Below, piece by piece: positions 12,810-27,385 of a stretch of DNA of 64,000 nucleotides. Under the pieces are notes generated by a model. It saw only the letters and a program-made list of their open reading frames with translations. It had not been told where the DNA came from and ran no database searches. This DNA is from Brassica napus (Eukaryota; Streptophyta; Magnoliopsida; Brassicales; Brassicaceae). The stretch spans positions 52,165,374-52,229,373 of the forward strand of contig NC_063450.1 of the NCBI RefSeq assembly GCF_020379485.1, read 5' to 3'. Position numbers and translations under genes: made by a program. How positions within the stretch are numbered: position 1 is the stretch's first letter; every line of letters begins with the position of its first letter.

Positions 12810-15770
12810 CACTACAAGAAAACAACGGCATACTGAGGAAAAAAATCGTCGGTAAGTCGTCGGAATAACGCTATTCCGACGATATACCGACGAAAAAAAT
12901 CCTCGGAAATAACTCCTCGGAAATTCATTTTTCCTCGGAAATCCCTCGGAAATTTCCGACGGAATTCCGAGGAAACCCTATTTCCTCGGAATTTCCGAGG
13001 ACCACAAGTTCGTCGGAAATTCCTCGGAATATTCCGAGGAAGATGTCGTCGGAATATTCCGAGGGATAAACTTCCTCGGAATATTTCCAAAATTAAAAAA
13101 AAAAAATTATAAATTTATTTTTTTTAAATTGAAATTCGAAAATATAAAATTAAAATTGAAATAGAAAACATATTTAAAATACAAAAAATAATAAAATAGT
13201 TTTTATAAATAAAAAAATGTTTTATAAATACAAAATTAGTTTTAATAAATATGAAATCATCTTTTTATAAATACAAATAGTTTTTATAAATACAAAAAAT
13301 AATAAAATAGTGTTTATAAATAAAAAAATGTTTTATAAATACAAAATTAGATTTATAAATATAAATATTTTTATAGATATGAAATCATCTTTTTATAAAT
13401 ACCAAATAGTTTTTATAAATACAAAAAATAATAAAATAGTGTTTATAAATAAAAAAAATATTTTATAAATACAAAATTAATTTTAAAATATGAAATCATC
13501 TTTTATAAATCCAAAAATCGAATTTATATACAAAGAACGGTTTGTATATTTAAAAATAGTTTTTATAAATAAAAAAATAAAAAAATAGTGTTTATAAATC
13601 AAAAAAATGTTTTATAAATACAAAATTAATTTTAAAATATGAAATCATCTTTTATAAATCCAAAAATCGAATTTATATACAAAAAACGTTTTGTAAAATC
13701 GAATTTATATAGAAAAAACGTTTTGTAAATACAAAAATAATGAACAATTTATATAAAAAGTTCTAAATCAATTCAACACAACCAAATCACAATTCTAAAC
13801 CTATTACACAACAAATCACAATCCTACCCAATCACCCTAACAAAAATCTATCAAAAACCTTCTAAAATCATCAAATCTACTTAAAAATCTAACAAATAAG
13901 ACCTAAGAGAGTGGGATAGGGTCCTTACATGATTTGTAAGGGAATGGAAAGGATTCGCCGGAGAGTTCGTCGCGAGAGAAGGTGGAGAACGCCAGAAGGA
14001 GAGAGAGATTGCCGGAGAGGAAGAAGAGAGAAATGGGGAAGAAGATGCGTTTGGAGTTTATAAAACCTTGGGTCCGACGGATATTTTCCGTCGGAATTCC
14101 CTCAGTATTTTCAATTTCAATTTTTCCGAAATATTTGGCGGCTTGTTTGCCCGGTTAAATGAAAATATTCCGAGGAAATTCCGACGGCCACTTAAATATC
14201 CGTCGGAATTTCCTCAGAATATTTTCATTAATTCGAGGAAAAAGAATATCTTGTGCATGTATTTCTATTAATTTTTAAATTCGTTTATTCTTTTTCCTCG
14301 AATTAATTTTTAAAAGAAATACATGCACATGATATTCTTTTTCCTCGAATTAATGAAAATATTCCGAGGAAATTCCGACGGATATTTAAGTGGCCGTCGG
14401 AATTTCCTCGGAATATTTTCATTTAACCGGGCAAACAAGCCGCCAAATATTTCGGAAAAATTGAAATTGATAATACTGAGGGAATTCCGACGGAAAATAT
14501 CCGTCGGACCCAAGGTTTTATAAACTCCAAACGCATCGTCTTCCCCATTTCTCTCTTCTTCCTCTCCGGCAATCTCTCTCTCCTTCTGGCGTTCTCCACC
14601 TTCTCTCGCGACGAACTCTCCGGCGAATCCTTTCCATTCCCTTACAAATCATGTAAGGACCCTATCCCACTCTCTTAGGTCCTATTTGTTAGATTTTTAA
14701 GTAGATTTGATGATTTTAGAAGGTTTTTGATAGATTTTTGTTAGGGTGATTGGGTAGGATTGTGATTTGTTGTGTAATAGGTTTAGAATTGTGATTTGGT
14801 TGTGTTGAATTGATTTAGAACTTTTTATATAAATTGTTCATTATTTTTGTATTTACAAAACGTTTTTTCTATATAAATTCGATTTTACAAAACGTTTTTT
14901 GTATATAAATTCGATTTTTGGATTTATAAAAGATGATTTCATATTTTAAAATTAATTTTGTATTTATAAAACATTTTTTTGATTTATAAACACTATTTTT
15001 TTATTTTTGTATTTATAAAAACTATTTTTAAATATACAAACCGTTCTTTGTATATAAATTCGATTTTTGGATTTATAAAAGATGATTTCATATTTTAAAA
15101 TTAATTTTGTATTTATAAAATATTTTTTTTATTTATAAACACTATTTTATTATTTTTTGTATTTATAAAAACTATTTGGTATTTATAAAAAGATGATTTC
15201 ATATCTATAAAAATATTTATATTTATAAATCTAATTTTGTATTTAAAAAACATTTTTTTATTTATAAACACTATTTTATTATTTTTTGTATTTATAAAAA
15301 CTATTTGTATTTATAAAAAGATGATTTCATATTTATTAAAACTAATTTTGTATTTATAAAACATTTTTTTATTTATAAAAACTATTTTATTATTTTTTGT
15401 ATTTTAAATATGTTTTCTATTTCAATTTTAATTTTATATTTTCGAATTTCAATTTAAAAAAAATAAATTTATATTTTTTTTTTTTAATTTTGGAAATATT
15501 CCGAGGAAGTTTATCCCTCGGAATATTCCGACGACATCTTCCTAGGAATATTCCGAGGAATTTCCGACGAACTTGTGGTCCTCGGAAATTCTGAGGAAAT
15601 AGGGTTTCCTCGGAATTCCGTCGGAAATTTCCGAGGGATTTCCGAGGAAAGATGAATTTTCGAGGAGTTATTTCCGAGGACTTTTTTCGTCGGTATGTCG
15701 TCGGAATAGCGTTATTCCGACGACATATCGACGATTTTTTCCCTCAGTATGCCGTTGTTTTCTTGTAGTG
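12810..15770. mobile_element. CACTA-type foldback element, 2.96-kb near-perfect palindrome
   Basis: The left end at 12810 reads CACTACAAGAAAACAACGGC and the right end at 15770 is its exact reverse complement, the terminal signature of En/Spm (CACTA) transposons. The whole interval is one inverted repeat centred near 14,290, with arms of about 1.47 kb that I estimate to be roughly 97% identical and only about 15 nt unpaired at the centre. The outer 280 bp of each arm are dense in subterminal motifs such as TTCCGAGGAA, TTCCGACGA and TCGTCGGAA. The inner part carries ATTTATAAA-rich DNA and a GC-richer gene-leader-like block (14,510-14,660 and its mirror). No transposase is present. The 3-bp flanks (TTC and CAT) do not match, so a clean target duplication is not visible. 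Confidence 0.85.
14510..14665 (+). promoter_or_regulatory. Promoter/leader-like block inside the palindrome (mirrored at about 13,915-14,070)
   Basis: GGTTTTATAAACTCC looks like a TATA box. It is followed by a pyrimidine-rich, UTR-like leader (TTCCCCATTTCTCTCTTC and following) that ends in AATCATGTAAGGACC, which resembles an exon-intron donor. The same block is mirrored on the left arm, so transcription would run outward in both directions from the centre. This is a reading of composition only; no protein follows. Confidence 0.4.
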
Positions 15771-17887
15771 CATTGAGAAAAGAGATTTCAAAAGATCTTC
15801 AGAGTTTCGACTAAAAAAATCTCCAAAGTATCCCAATTTACAGTTAATAAGAAACAAAACAAAAAAAGAAAAAAGAAAATAGAGCAAGAAAGTATATATT
15901 ATTAGTTGAGATTAGTAAGTACTAGTTACATATATGGTATATGGTATATGGTATTAAGTGTTGTTCTGAAAAAAATGATGCCCTAAGCCAATGTTTCTTT
16001 TTGGTGAAAGGAGGCACGGCTTTGAGTAGGAGTAAATAATAAATTAATTTCTAAATCTTTTCTCGTTTTGGAGACCCTTCGCTTTAGTTTATGCAAATAA
16101 CTGCATTTTTCTAGATATCACAGTCATATGTTGCACTCTATAGATGTATCAGTTTCCCACGAGAATAAGGTGTATATGGACCACCTCTTGATTGTTTAAT
16201 GATATTTATGAATAGCTATGGACAAAAAGATAACACCTCACATAATTCCAAAGGCTAGTACTTAGCATCAGATTGGTTGAGCTTCCACATGGGAATCTTT
16301 GAAAATTTTGTATTCTTCTATGCATTTACCAAATATATAATTCTTAGATATAGTTATAAACAAAAAGAGTGATATGCATATGGTGTATCGAATTTCTAAA
16401 TACATATATAATATATGGAATGAATATGATTTACTAGCTAATTGCCTCTGCTGTGTTTTTTCTTTTTGGTGATTGCCTTTGCTGTGTTTGTTAACTTGAT
16501 CTATAAATATCATTTTTCCTTACGTCTGTAAGAATATAAAACACGTAAAACAGCACACACTTACCCACTATTAAATAGCTTAATATACGCAAGAGCATGA
16601 AAGCTCTTGTTTCTGTTTTTTTTTTCTGTAAAAATATCAAAACATATTCATCGACTCAACGCTCTCATCAAAAGGTCCAAAACATTCTTTGTATAACTCA
16701 ATTACCAGTCTTAAAATCATAGATACTATTACTGTTTTATTTTTCATAATACATTTGGTAATAAGGCAAGTATTGTTTACTTATATTTTTCAAGTGAAAA
16801 GACGTGAAGGTGTTTTAATACCGCATGTCTAAGCTTCTGGAAGTTGATAAGGTAAAATATCAAGGAATTATTCATTGAGGAACAATGATTAATTTTAAAA
16901 GTATGATTGAGAATGGATGTAATATCTCCATAGTTCCTAGTGCCCTTTTATATCATTTGTATCCCCACTAAAATAAATTTACGAGAAAATGTTACAACAT
17001 ACAATGCTATTATATTATATCACCTTTAGTTTGGCTTTTTACCTAGTTATAGACATATTAAAATAATGACTTGAAATGAAAATTTGAAATTATAAGAAAG
17101 TTCACTATAATACTCTATAAGACTAGTAAATATTTTCATGAAATAATATTTATTAGTTAAATTGTAATCGTATTAGTAAACAAAAGGTATGGCTTTTTAA
17201 AAGATAATGAACTTACTTAGAGCAAAATCTAAATTATTAAGTAATCAATTCAACATTTATACTATGCATTTATAGTATGCTTCAAGACATTTCCAAGACT
17301 CAAGCATACACATAGTTTAATTATTCATCTATCCGGGTAATAGTAGTTGTAAACGGTCCTCACCCGAAACCCACAATCAATATATCCTAAGAGCTATTTA
17401 TTAATATTCATGTTATTTTAAAAACAAATGTTTTGAAGTTTTATATATCGAAAATACAACGTAAAACACACATAAAAATCCAGGATCGTTAGTGTATAGT
17501 AATCATGTACAAACAAATGTAACACAATATGTGATGCCACCTGAAACAAACATAATATATGATTTAAGTTGGCATGAGCTAAAGAGAATCTTGTGAGATT
17601 AGTATATTTGACCGCTTAGATTTTGATTCAGAATCAAGCAGAGCCATCGTAACCCATCACTTCCACAAATTCTTCACACACTTATCTAACTCAGAGATTT
17701 TATCTTGACTTGGTATGCATGTCAATCAAGTAATTGGATTTAATAGAGTAGATGTTGGACCTTACTAGCAGCTATAATATGTCATGTGATGACATAAGGT
17801 ACCATTGATGAATTTTTTTTATGTGCCTCCGTCAATGATTTGATTTAATAGTACTATAAAATTATGCACAATCAAGTTTAGTGCATT
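15771..17887. other. AT-rich intergenic DNA
   Basis: About 2.1 kb between the two CACTA-like elements. I see no coding region, RNA gene or structured repeat. Confidence 0.5.
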
Positions 17888-18670
17888 CACTACAAGAAAA
17901 CGTAACCGACTCCGACGAAAAGTCCCGATAACCCAAGTTCTCGGAAAATCTCCAACGACTAACCGAGAAAATGTTGAGGAATTTTCAAATTCATCGGAAA
18001 TTTGTAGAAACTTTCGGACGAAAATAGACGATCGACAAATTCTCGGTAAGGTTGTCGGACTTTTCTCAGAAACAAAAACAAGTTCCGACAAATAAGTTTT
18101 CTCGGTAATTTCTCGGTAAGGTTGTCGGAATATTTTCGGAAACAATAATAAGTTCCAACAAATACGCATTCTCGGTAATTTCTGGGTAATTTTATCGGAA
18201 GACTCTCGGATTGTACCGACATATGAGCATTCTCGGTATCTGGTTGGAGTAGCATCGCAAAAGTTGACAGTATTAAAGTGAATTATTTTTGTCACCGTAA
18301 GATCTTGTTCAGTTTAATTTCCAGATAAATGTTTGTCGGCGTTGTCTGGTAAAAAATAATACTACTGGTACTTGCATAAAGAAATACCGAAAGAAAATAA
18401 TACTAATAATAACTAAACTTAATTTTTGTGGTCCACAATTTCCATATCCACTAAGTGTGTTTATTTTAAGAGATTTAATATTCCTATATTTCACTTTCAT
18501 TTTTTTTTGTTAAGGGGTTTATCTATATTTTACTTCTTCTGGTCCCTTCTTCTCCAGATCTACACGTCCACGTCCAGTATCATATTTCTCTTTCATTTTA
18601 TTCTCTTCATTGCTTCGATTTTCACCATTCTTTTCGTTCTCTTACTATTTTCTCTTCTTTCCTGCTTAAA

Positions 18671-18712
18671 CCGTCCCTTTCTTCGACAAAAAAAAAAACC
18701 CGTCCCTTTCTT
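18671..18712 (+). mobile_element. Micro-insertion with poly(A) and 13-bp target duplication
   Basis: CGAC plus 11 A and one C (18684-18699) sits between two exact copies of CCGTCCCTTTCTT. This looks like the extreme 3' tip of a retroposon. Confidence 0.6.
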
Positions 18713-18865
18713 TTTTGTTTCTTTCAGATCTTGTATTGCTTTTCAAACCAAAGTTCCTTAAACCACCGCGCTTGATCTCCTTGCACCGCCACTATGCAAC
18801 TCCTTCCACCGCCGTCACCTCTCACTCCACCGCCACCGTCACGGCCAGCTTCATATCCTACATAG

Positions 18866-18990
18866 GTACCATCGCCCACTACATCGGGAACCGTGTACCC
18901 TACACCGGCACCGTCGCACTCTACGCCAGCACCGTCGCACTCTACGCCGTCACTGTCACATTCTACGCTGGCACCGTCGCACTCGCATCC
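18866..18990. repeat. GC-rich 21-bp minisatellite
   Basis: About six imperfect units of the form CACCGTCGCACTCTACGCC plus two bases lie in tandem inside the decayed CACTA-like element. Their high GC contrasts with the surroundings. They read through as Thr/Val/Ala/Tyr repeats, but nothing supports translation. Confidence 0.6.
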
Positions 18991-19410
18991 TGAACGGGCA
19001 CTATCCGTAATAACTAATAATATAGTTTTATTTTTATTTTTATTTTTGTTTTATGGTTTATAGAAGTTTTATTTTAATTTCTTTATATGTAATGAATATT
19101 CTGTAATTTTAATATTATTCGAGTTTGCCTTTTTTTTTTGTTTTTTTTAAATTAAAAATATTAAGTTGTCGGAAGTTTATCAGAGTATAAATTACGGAAT
19201 TTTATTGGAACGTTCCGACCAGTTTCCGACAAATACTTCCCACGCCATTGTGTCGGAATTTACCGATTAATTCCCGACAAATGGAGTTTCCGAGACCCAA
19301 ACTCCGACTAAAGTTTGATCCTCTGAAAGTTGTCAAAACTATCCATTACCGACTAACTTCAGATGAATATGACTGTCGGTGTTAACGACTTATTTTAATG
19401 TTCTAACCAA

Positions 19411-19860
19411 AAAAATTTAGGGCCTTGATAAAGAAACTAAAAGCCAAATGAATCTGATAGGGATTGCATAATTTGATTTTTTTAAAAAATCAAACTAAGA
19501 ATCTAAATGGTATCCAAATGAATGAAGAATAATCAATTCATTTTTTCTATTAACATTTACACCATTTACAAAGTACATATGGCCATTGTTATTCTCTTAA
19601 TTTATATAATTTTAGATCAAATTTGTTTCTTATCAAATCTGAAAGAAACAATAACTAACAAATATTACCTTTCATTTCTATTATCTTTTATTCTTTATAA
19701 ATTTTTAATTCATATTGTTCTTTTAATGGTCATCCGTTAGAGTTTTAAGTTTTAACATTGCTGTCATGATATTTTTTTCCTCTTTCCTAAACCAATATTT
19801 GAGATAAAATTCTAAACCGAAAAAAACCAAATTAGCAGTCAGTCTTCTTTTCTCTCTCGT
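19411..19860. other. AT-rich intergenic DNA
   Basis: No gene or repeat could be supported here. Confidence 0.45.
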
Positions 19861-19876
19861 TCCAGGTTTCTTTGAT

Positions 19877-20655
19877 ATGGCCTCTCTGTTAACCTGGGTG
19901 GGAGTCAGAATTCCACCTCACAGACCCTTTGAAGGATATGCATTTGTCGTAGACGAAGCTATGGTTATTCAAGAGGGAAACTCGTGTTGGATCCATGGGC
20001 TAGTAAAGCATTTCAATTATCTTTTGAGGGTCCGAGGATTGATCCACCAGCATGGAGTATGCTTCTTCATGATAGTGTCTAGAATGTTTAATCTATCGGC
20101 TGATAATTCTCTCCCTCTCCAGTCTCCTCCTTATGGCTAAACCAGCTTTGCAATACGGTCTTCCTCTCAGCGGGCTCATCCCATATCCGAATCTTGGTCC
20201 AACTGTTCCTCCTCAACCTAAATTTGCTGTCAGAAACATGCATGTTTACAAAATTGCTCAGTATCGAACTCATACCAAGTTTGAGATTGCCCTTATCAAC
20301 ACAATGAAGTTTTCGGCGGTAGCCATTGGTCTCTATGACTACCCGTCTTTGTCTCTTCCCTCTCTACCCAATGTTAGTCATTTTTCTTCTTCTTCTTCTT
20401 CATGTTTGGATTTTCTTTTCCAGTTTTACAACTTCTTGTTTGTTTCACGGTCTTCACTGTTGGAGGATGGCACAGCTTTCATACAGCTGCAGGACACTCC
20501 GATTTACAACAACCATGACTTTGTCTACCTCCAACTCCAAAGGCGCTCCATCAAGCACTTTGTGCTTCATCTCAGTCCCTTCAGGGTTTGATTCCCTTAA
20601 AACTTCTTTTTTGCTTCAGTCCCTTTATGGTTCTATGATTGAGAGTTATCTATGA
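19877..20655 (+). pseudogene. Unrecognised coding-like relic with frame breaks
   Basis: Base composition rises and plant-like codons run across at least three frames. One frame starts MASLLTWVGVRIPPHRPF; a second, from about 19,998, reads DPWASKAFQLSFEGPR then DPPAWSMLLHDS; a third, starting at 20133, reads MAKPALQYGLPLSGLIPYPN and VRNMHVYKIAQYRTHTKFE. The shifts between frames suggest a decayed gene or a transposon gag-like segment. I do not recognise the family. It lies 0.4 kb upstream of SCPL29, with its end in low-complexity serine-rich sequence. It could also contain an unspliced real gene. Confidence 0.35.
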
Positions 20656-20704
20656 CTGAGAGTTATCATACCAAATTAAATTAATTTCCAGTTAAACAAA
20701 ATTA

Positions 20705-20738
20705 AATTAATTTACTTTTTTTTGTTCAATTAATTTAC
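20705..20738 (-). mobile_element. Micro-insertion GAAC-poly(A), 11-bp target duplication
   Basis: Twelve inserted bases (20716-20727), GAAC plus 8 A on the minus strand, lie between copies of AATTAATTTAC. The tip equals the 3' end of the LINE at 46.3 kb (TTTGAAC plus poly(A)). Confidence 0.55.
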
Positions 20739-20982
20739 AAATCTATACATAAATTCCAGTACATATATTTGAAGTCCTCATTTAGGCCCAAACAAGGATT
20801 GGGTACAGGCTTAAAAGCCCATCTATACATACGCAAACGAAGTATTGTCATTTGCGGTTCGACCAACCGCTTTAAACGCCAAATTCGTTAGGACCAAACC
20901 ACACACACGCAAGATGAGTGAGTGACACACGCACGATGAGTGAAGTTAAAGTCCGATACTTTTGGAGAAGTCAGTAAGCTTT

Positions 20983-20990
20983 TGACGTCA
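20983..20990 (+). promoter_or_regulatory. TGACGTCA C-box upstream of SCPL29
   Basis: A palindromic bZIP-binding core lies 110 bp upstream of the SCPL29 ATG. Just before it is a short direct repeat containing CACGCA and GATGAGTGA. Binding by TGA/bZIP factors is inferred from the motif alone. Confidence 0.35.
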
Positions 20991-21027
20991 TCATCCACAT
21001 GCTTTCTAAAGCTTGCGAGTCATTTAA

Positions 21028-23442
<2,415 letters not shown>

Positions 23443-24015
23443 TGAGTTGTGTGATTCTCAGTCAGAAAGTTGCAGTCCTTGTATGAACTAGTTAAGATAA
23501 TAATATAATAGCTTTAAACGCTGTTTTGAAACATTTAGTGTTGGATTCTATTAAGTGTCATATAATCCAAACTCCAATATATATTCATCAAGATAACACG
23601 CATTGTTCATGAGAAATTGAAAATTAAGTATGAACTAGTGTTGCAAAAAAAAAAGTATGAACTAGTAAAATAGTATAATATTGGGTAATAAAATAGAATT
23701 GGTATTGAAATAGGGGTCTAAACGTAAATAAATATAAAAAAGTTAAGCTTGACTTTGACCCATGAGCCCTTAGCCCAAATTTAAAACAACCTTGATGTAA
23801 TAAAAATCTTCCGTTTGGTTATTTCAGCAACATTGGTCGGAACTTGGACCCAGAGGGTTGAGAGATATACGACGTTGTGTGATTGAAAGTTTTGAACTTA
23901 TTGAATTTGAGGTCCTAAGACTGATTCTATTACGCTTATTAGCTTTGATCAATTTGATTTTAGTTTCGTGATTGTAATCTATGCTGGGACCGGATCAATC
24001 GAAACAGCAGCGATC
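23443..24015. other. Intergenic between SCPL29 and the MAT1-like gene
   Basis: AT-rich. It contains one micro-insertion at 23640-23652 and the promoter of the MAT1-like gene; nothing else is recognised. Confidence 0.5.
23626..23666 (+). mobile_element. Micro-insertion GTTGC-poly(A), 14-bp target duplication
   Basis: GTTGC plus 8 A (23640-23652) lies between exact copies of AAGTATGAACTAGT. Confidence 0.65.
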
Positions 24016-24913
24016 ATGGTGATGGTGTCTAACTCTAGCCATCACAACAAGGAAATAAACGTCAGAAGGAGGATCTCTGCGATGTATTCTTCTTCCCAAT
24101 CTTTTTTTCTCTTGTTGCATATATGGTGTGATATAGAACCCACGGATGAATCCATATTATGCAGATACAATAAGCGGGAAGAGGATTTTTCAGCGCTTAA
24201 GGACTACAATGACTACTTGGAAGAAGTGGAGTGCATGAGTTAGTCTCTCACTTTACATTCTTTTGTTTATGTGTTGACAAGACCAGTGTGAGTATATATT
24301 ATCTCCCATTCCACAGTATTTGATTTGGTAGATGGAATCAATGTTGGGGCCATTGAGGACAAGATTAAGAGATACTCTCAAGAGAATGCTGAACAGATCA
24401 TGGTTAATCGCGCCCGCAAGGTAACTAAATTGCCTTTGGTAGCTCATCTTGGTTATTAGATGAATGTGTAGAAGAAAAGATATGAGATCATGCTTTTTGG
24501 TTCAACAGGCTGAGGATTTAACTGCAGCCTTGGCAGCTTGCAAGGCCCAACCTCCACAAACTGATACTGTTACGGTAAATAGAGTTATAATTTTTTATAT
24601 TGACAAGAAGATGAAGATTTCTGACAAAAGCTGAAACCTTTGTTGTTGTTGTTGTTGTATGCATTTGTAGTCTTCAAACCATGGAACTACGGCTGCAACT
24701 GCATACATTCAGGCTCCACGACCAACGGGAATGGGCCCACAACCTGTACCTATAGGAGGAGGAGGAAGAGCAGATCATCAACGTTACTACTCTGTGGAAG
24801 ACGAAGCAATGTTGAGGATCAAAGCGGAGAGAGCTCCACGCGCTGGAGGATTTTCTTTAGAGATAAGCAAGAAGAGGGCTTTTGAAGAAGCATTTTCATG
24901 CATTTGGGTTTGA
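24016..24913 (+). CDS. CDK-activating kinase assembly factor MAT1-like
   Basis: Part of the CDKD-cyclin H-MAT1 complex (CAK) linked to TFIIH, which phosphorylates CDKs and the RNA polymerase II tail in the nucleus. Five exons join in frame: 24016-24083, 24165-24238, 24317-24420, 24509-24574 and 24671-24913, giving 184 residues. The conserved core is YNKREEDFSALKDYNDYLEE, then FDLVDGI and ENAEQIMVNRARKAEDL. The C-terminus has a Gly-rich PIGGGGRADHQRYYSVEDE segment. It starts where the middle region of animal MAT1 begins and has no N-terminal RING finger, which I believe is the normal short plant form (At4g30820). No Cys/His cluster is encoded upstream. ATG 24022 is an alternative start. Confidence 0.87.
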
Positions 24914-25271
24914 TTCCTCAAGAGATTTGTGTGCTTATCTTAAGACTGTGATCACCATATAAATCAATATATCGGTTAGAAATCACCATAGAAACCAATA
25001 TGTTGCATGTTATGAATAAGTCTCAATCTTTCAACCTCTAGTGCTGGTTTTGATAACTTGTTAGAAGAAGAAAACAGTTCACATTCTTCTCAATATATAT
25101 TTACACACAGAAAAATATACAAAGATGATGTTTTTGGTATGTGTTACTCAAAGGCAACCTACATAGAAAAGTTACATACATCTTCTTAGCTAGAAGCAAA
25201 CAAAAACACAACACAATGACAAACACTCAACATAAACACAAAAATCTTCTTTTCACTTTCTTTTCTTTGTC
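24914..25271. other. Convergent 3' intergenic region
   Basis: 3' flanks of the MAT1-like and GTD-binding genes; AT-rich with nothing further seen. Confidence 0.55.
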
Positions 25272-26369
25272 TCATAGCCAGAAGTAAAGCATTGCCTGTT
25301 TCAGTAAACATGCCAAATATTTGTTAATAATACTAATAAAATACTAACCAAAGTTTACTAGTTAAAATTTGATTGAATATACCTCTTGAATGGAAACAAT
25401 GGCTGGGTCAATCCAAGGTTGTAGATTCTCCAGTCTATCTGAGCGTTTCACTTCAGATGATTGCACAGAACTTACCTCCTCCTTCACCTCCCTCACTAGA
25501 CTAATCTCTTCTTCCTTAACCACTCCACTAGTTTCAGGCTCAGTCTTAGTCCTTTCCCTCTCAAGCCTCTCTACTCTCTGTCTCAACCTCTGTAGTTCAG
25601 CTTGATACTCTCCACGGTTTCTCTTACCGCTTCTGTCTCTTGTCTGTTTAGGTGATTTCTTATCCATCTTTGCATGCTTTGCAACTTTTATCACCAGAGT
25701 TTCCTCACTTTTACACAAACCCTTTGATGAGCTTGCAACATCTTCTTCTCTCTTGTTGACTCGAGATTCAGACATTGAACTCTTGTATTGCATCGAGTCT
25801 CTAAAATGTGTAAGCTCTTTCACTTGCTCATCCAGCTTCTTGATCTGTTCCCAATACACATCTAAGGAACTCTTCTGTGAGTCCAAACTCTGCTCAATAA
25901 CTTCCTTCTCCACAGGGATAGAAAGATCATCTACCAACTCTGGAGAGGGTGTTTGAGACCTATCACTCAATGACCCTTGAAGCTTAACATCATCTAAGCT
26001 ATTCAAGTCACTATACCCCAAGCTCAAAAGCTGGCTTCTATAAGCTTCCACTTGATACTCAAGCGCAGTGATCTCAACCTCTTTCTGGTAGATAAAATCC
26101 TCTAAGAGCGCAAAGGACATCTCAGCGTGAGACATTTCTTCTTCGACTATTCTCTTGTACTGTTCAGCTTCCATGGCTAGCTCAGCTTTCTCTCCTTGCA
26201 GCCTGAGAATCATTGACATAGCCTCGCTCGCTGACGTGGCAGATGCTTCTCTCTCTGCTTCTAACTCATCTTGGAGCCTCTCAACTACTTCTTTGCGCTC
26301 ATAAAGAGCCATTCTTAGATCATTTATCTCAGCTCCTGGTAACTTAAAGCTGTGGCTTCGTTCAACCAT
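25272..26369 (-). CDS. GTD-binding (DUF593) myosin-binding protein
   Basis: Plant coiled-coil adaptor whose GTD-binding domain is known to bind the globular tail of myosin XI and recruit it to vesicles. Two coding exons: 25383-26369 and 25272-25295 (final residues AMLYFWL), giving 336 residues. The GTD-binding domain covers about residues 10-105, with DLRMALYERKEVVERLQDEL, EAMSMILRLQGEKAELAME and ALLEDFIYQKEVEITALEYQ. Downstream are more Glu/Lys-rich coiled coils (QAELQRLRQRVERLERE). No transmembrane segment is seen, unlike the larger MyoB proteins, so this is a short soluble member (At4g30830 type). The start at 26369 follows a splice acceptor (GTGCAG), which implies an intron in the 5' leader. 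Confidence 0.88.
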
Positions 26370-27385
26370 GTCTCTGCACAACACACACAACATAGAAAAC
26401 AAACTTATACATAATGTTCTGTAATAACTTTCGTGATCCCATAAAAAGTTCAAGAACACCAAAATAAGCAGAAGAATCTTATTGTACCTGATAAGTTGTA
26501 GAAGAAGGGGAGCTTGATTGATGAACTTGCAGATCCTATGAGAGTGATGACTAGTTTAATCTCTTTGAACAGAGGTAATGCTTCAAATAAAAGAGATAAA
26601 TATTCTGTTGAATTACTAAGAAACTTTGGTCAAATCAAAGTTGGAATGATCTAAAAAGGGAATATAATCTCTCAGTCAGAATAGTCATGCCAGACAAAAA
26701 TAAAATCATTATGCTTCCTTACCAGGATCAAAAGTAGTTCAGGCTAGAAAAGATATCTCAGAACATAAACAGAACAAAGTTCTTCTCAACATAAAGAAAG
26801 TATCAAAATAGAACTTTTTTTAAAAAGAGGACTGTATCAGAAAAGCAGTGAATAAAAAATGATGAAATGCTGGAATATCTCAAACAAAAGGAGCTGGAAC
26901 ATATTTGGTGTTAGTAATCTTTGAATGATTAAAGCCTTAATGTGATCTTTAATTTTGAGTGTGGCATGTCACCTTTCATCTTTGATTGTAGTTTGAAAAC
27001 TTCTAGTTGTTTAAATTCTAATATCTTTAAAGAAAAACAAAAAGAGAGGTTCTAAGATTCAACGGCTCATCATCATTACAGGGCCAAGTATTAGTTCCGG
27101 TGGGACCTACGGTGGCCGACTTCTGTTTTGTCACGTGTCAGAGACTGGTTCGAGGTTAGACTTGTGTCTGTAAACATAAGAAAATGATACAGCGACAGGG
27201 ACAGTTTCAGAAGTAAAATTCCAGCCATAACTCCAAATCTTTGAGATCACAAACTTAAGATGAATACAAACTCTGTTTGTGCACAGATTGTTAGATGAAT
27301 ACAAACTCTGTCCTTAAACTTGTCTCTCACCATCTATTACTACCACCTTCCTCGGTTTCCTTCATTGATGACCTGATTTTCTTTG
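26370..27385. other. Upstream region of the GTD-binding gene
   Basis: Contains the leader intron and promoter of the GTD-binding gene, and a CACGTG G-box near 27131 (GTCACGTGTCAG). It borders the last exon of NUP43. No other gene is seen. Confidence 0.5.

Larger units (their letters stand above)
17888..19410. mobile_element. Decayed CACTA-like element, right end not found
   Basis: A CACTACAAGAAAACG terminus begins at 17888. It is followed by some 350 bp of subterminal repeats built on TCTCGGTAA and TTCCGACAAAT. A second cluster with the same GTCGGAA/CCGAC words lies at 19,160-19,390. The two clusters face each other as subterminal regions of one element would, but no TAGTG right terminus is visible. 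Apparent reading frames through the repeats are by-products of repeat periodicity. The motif set is related to, but distinct from, that of the palindrome. Confidence 0.55.

Noticed and set aside
12812..13090. Arg-rich reading frame in the left palindrome arm (and its mirror near 15,500)
   Set aside because: It is a translation of the CACTA subterminal repeats (TTCCGAGGAA and similar); no family resemblance.
17819..18295. 158-codon minus-strand frame
   Set aside because: Made of TCGGTAA-type subterminal repeats of the decayed CACTA element; periodic, not protein-like.
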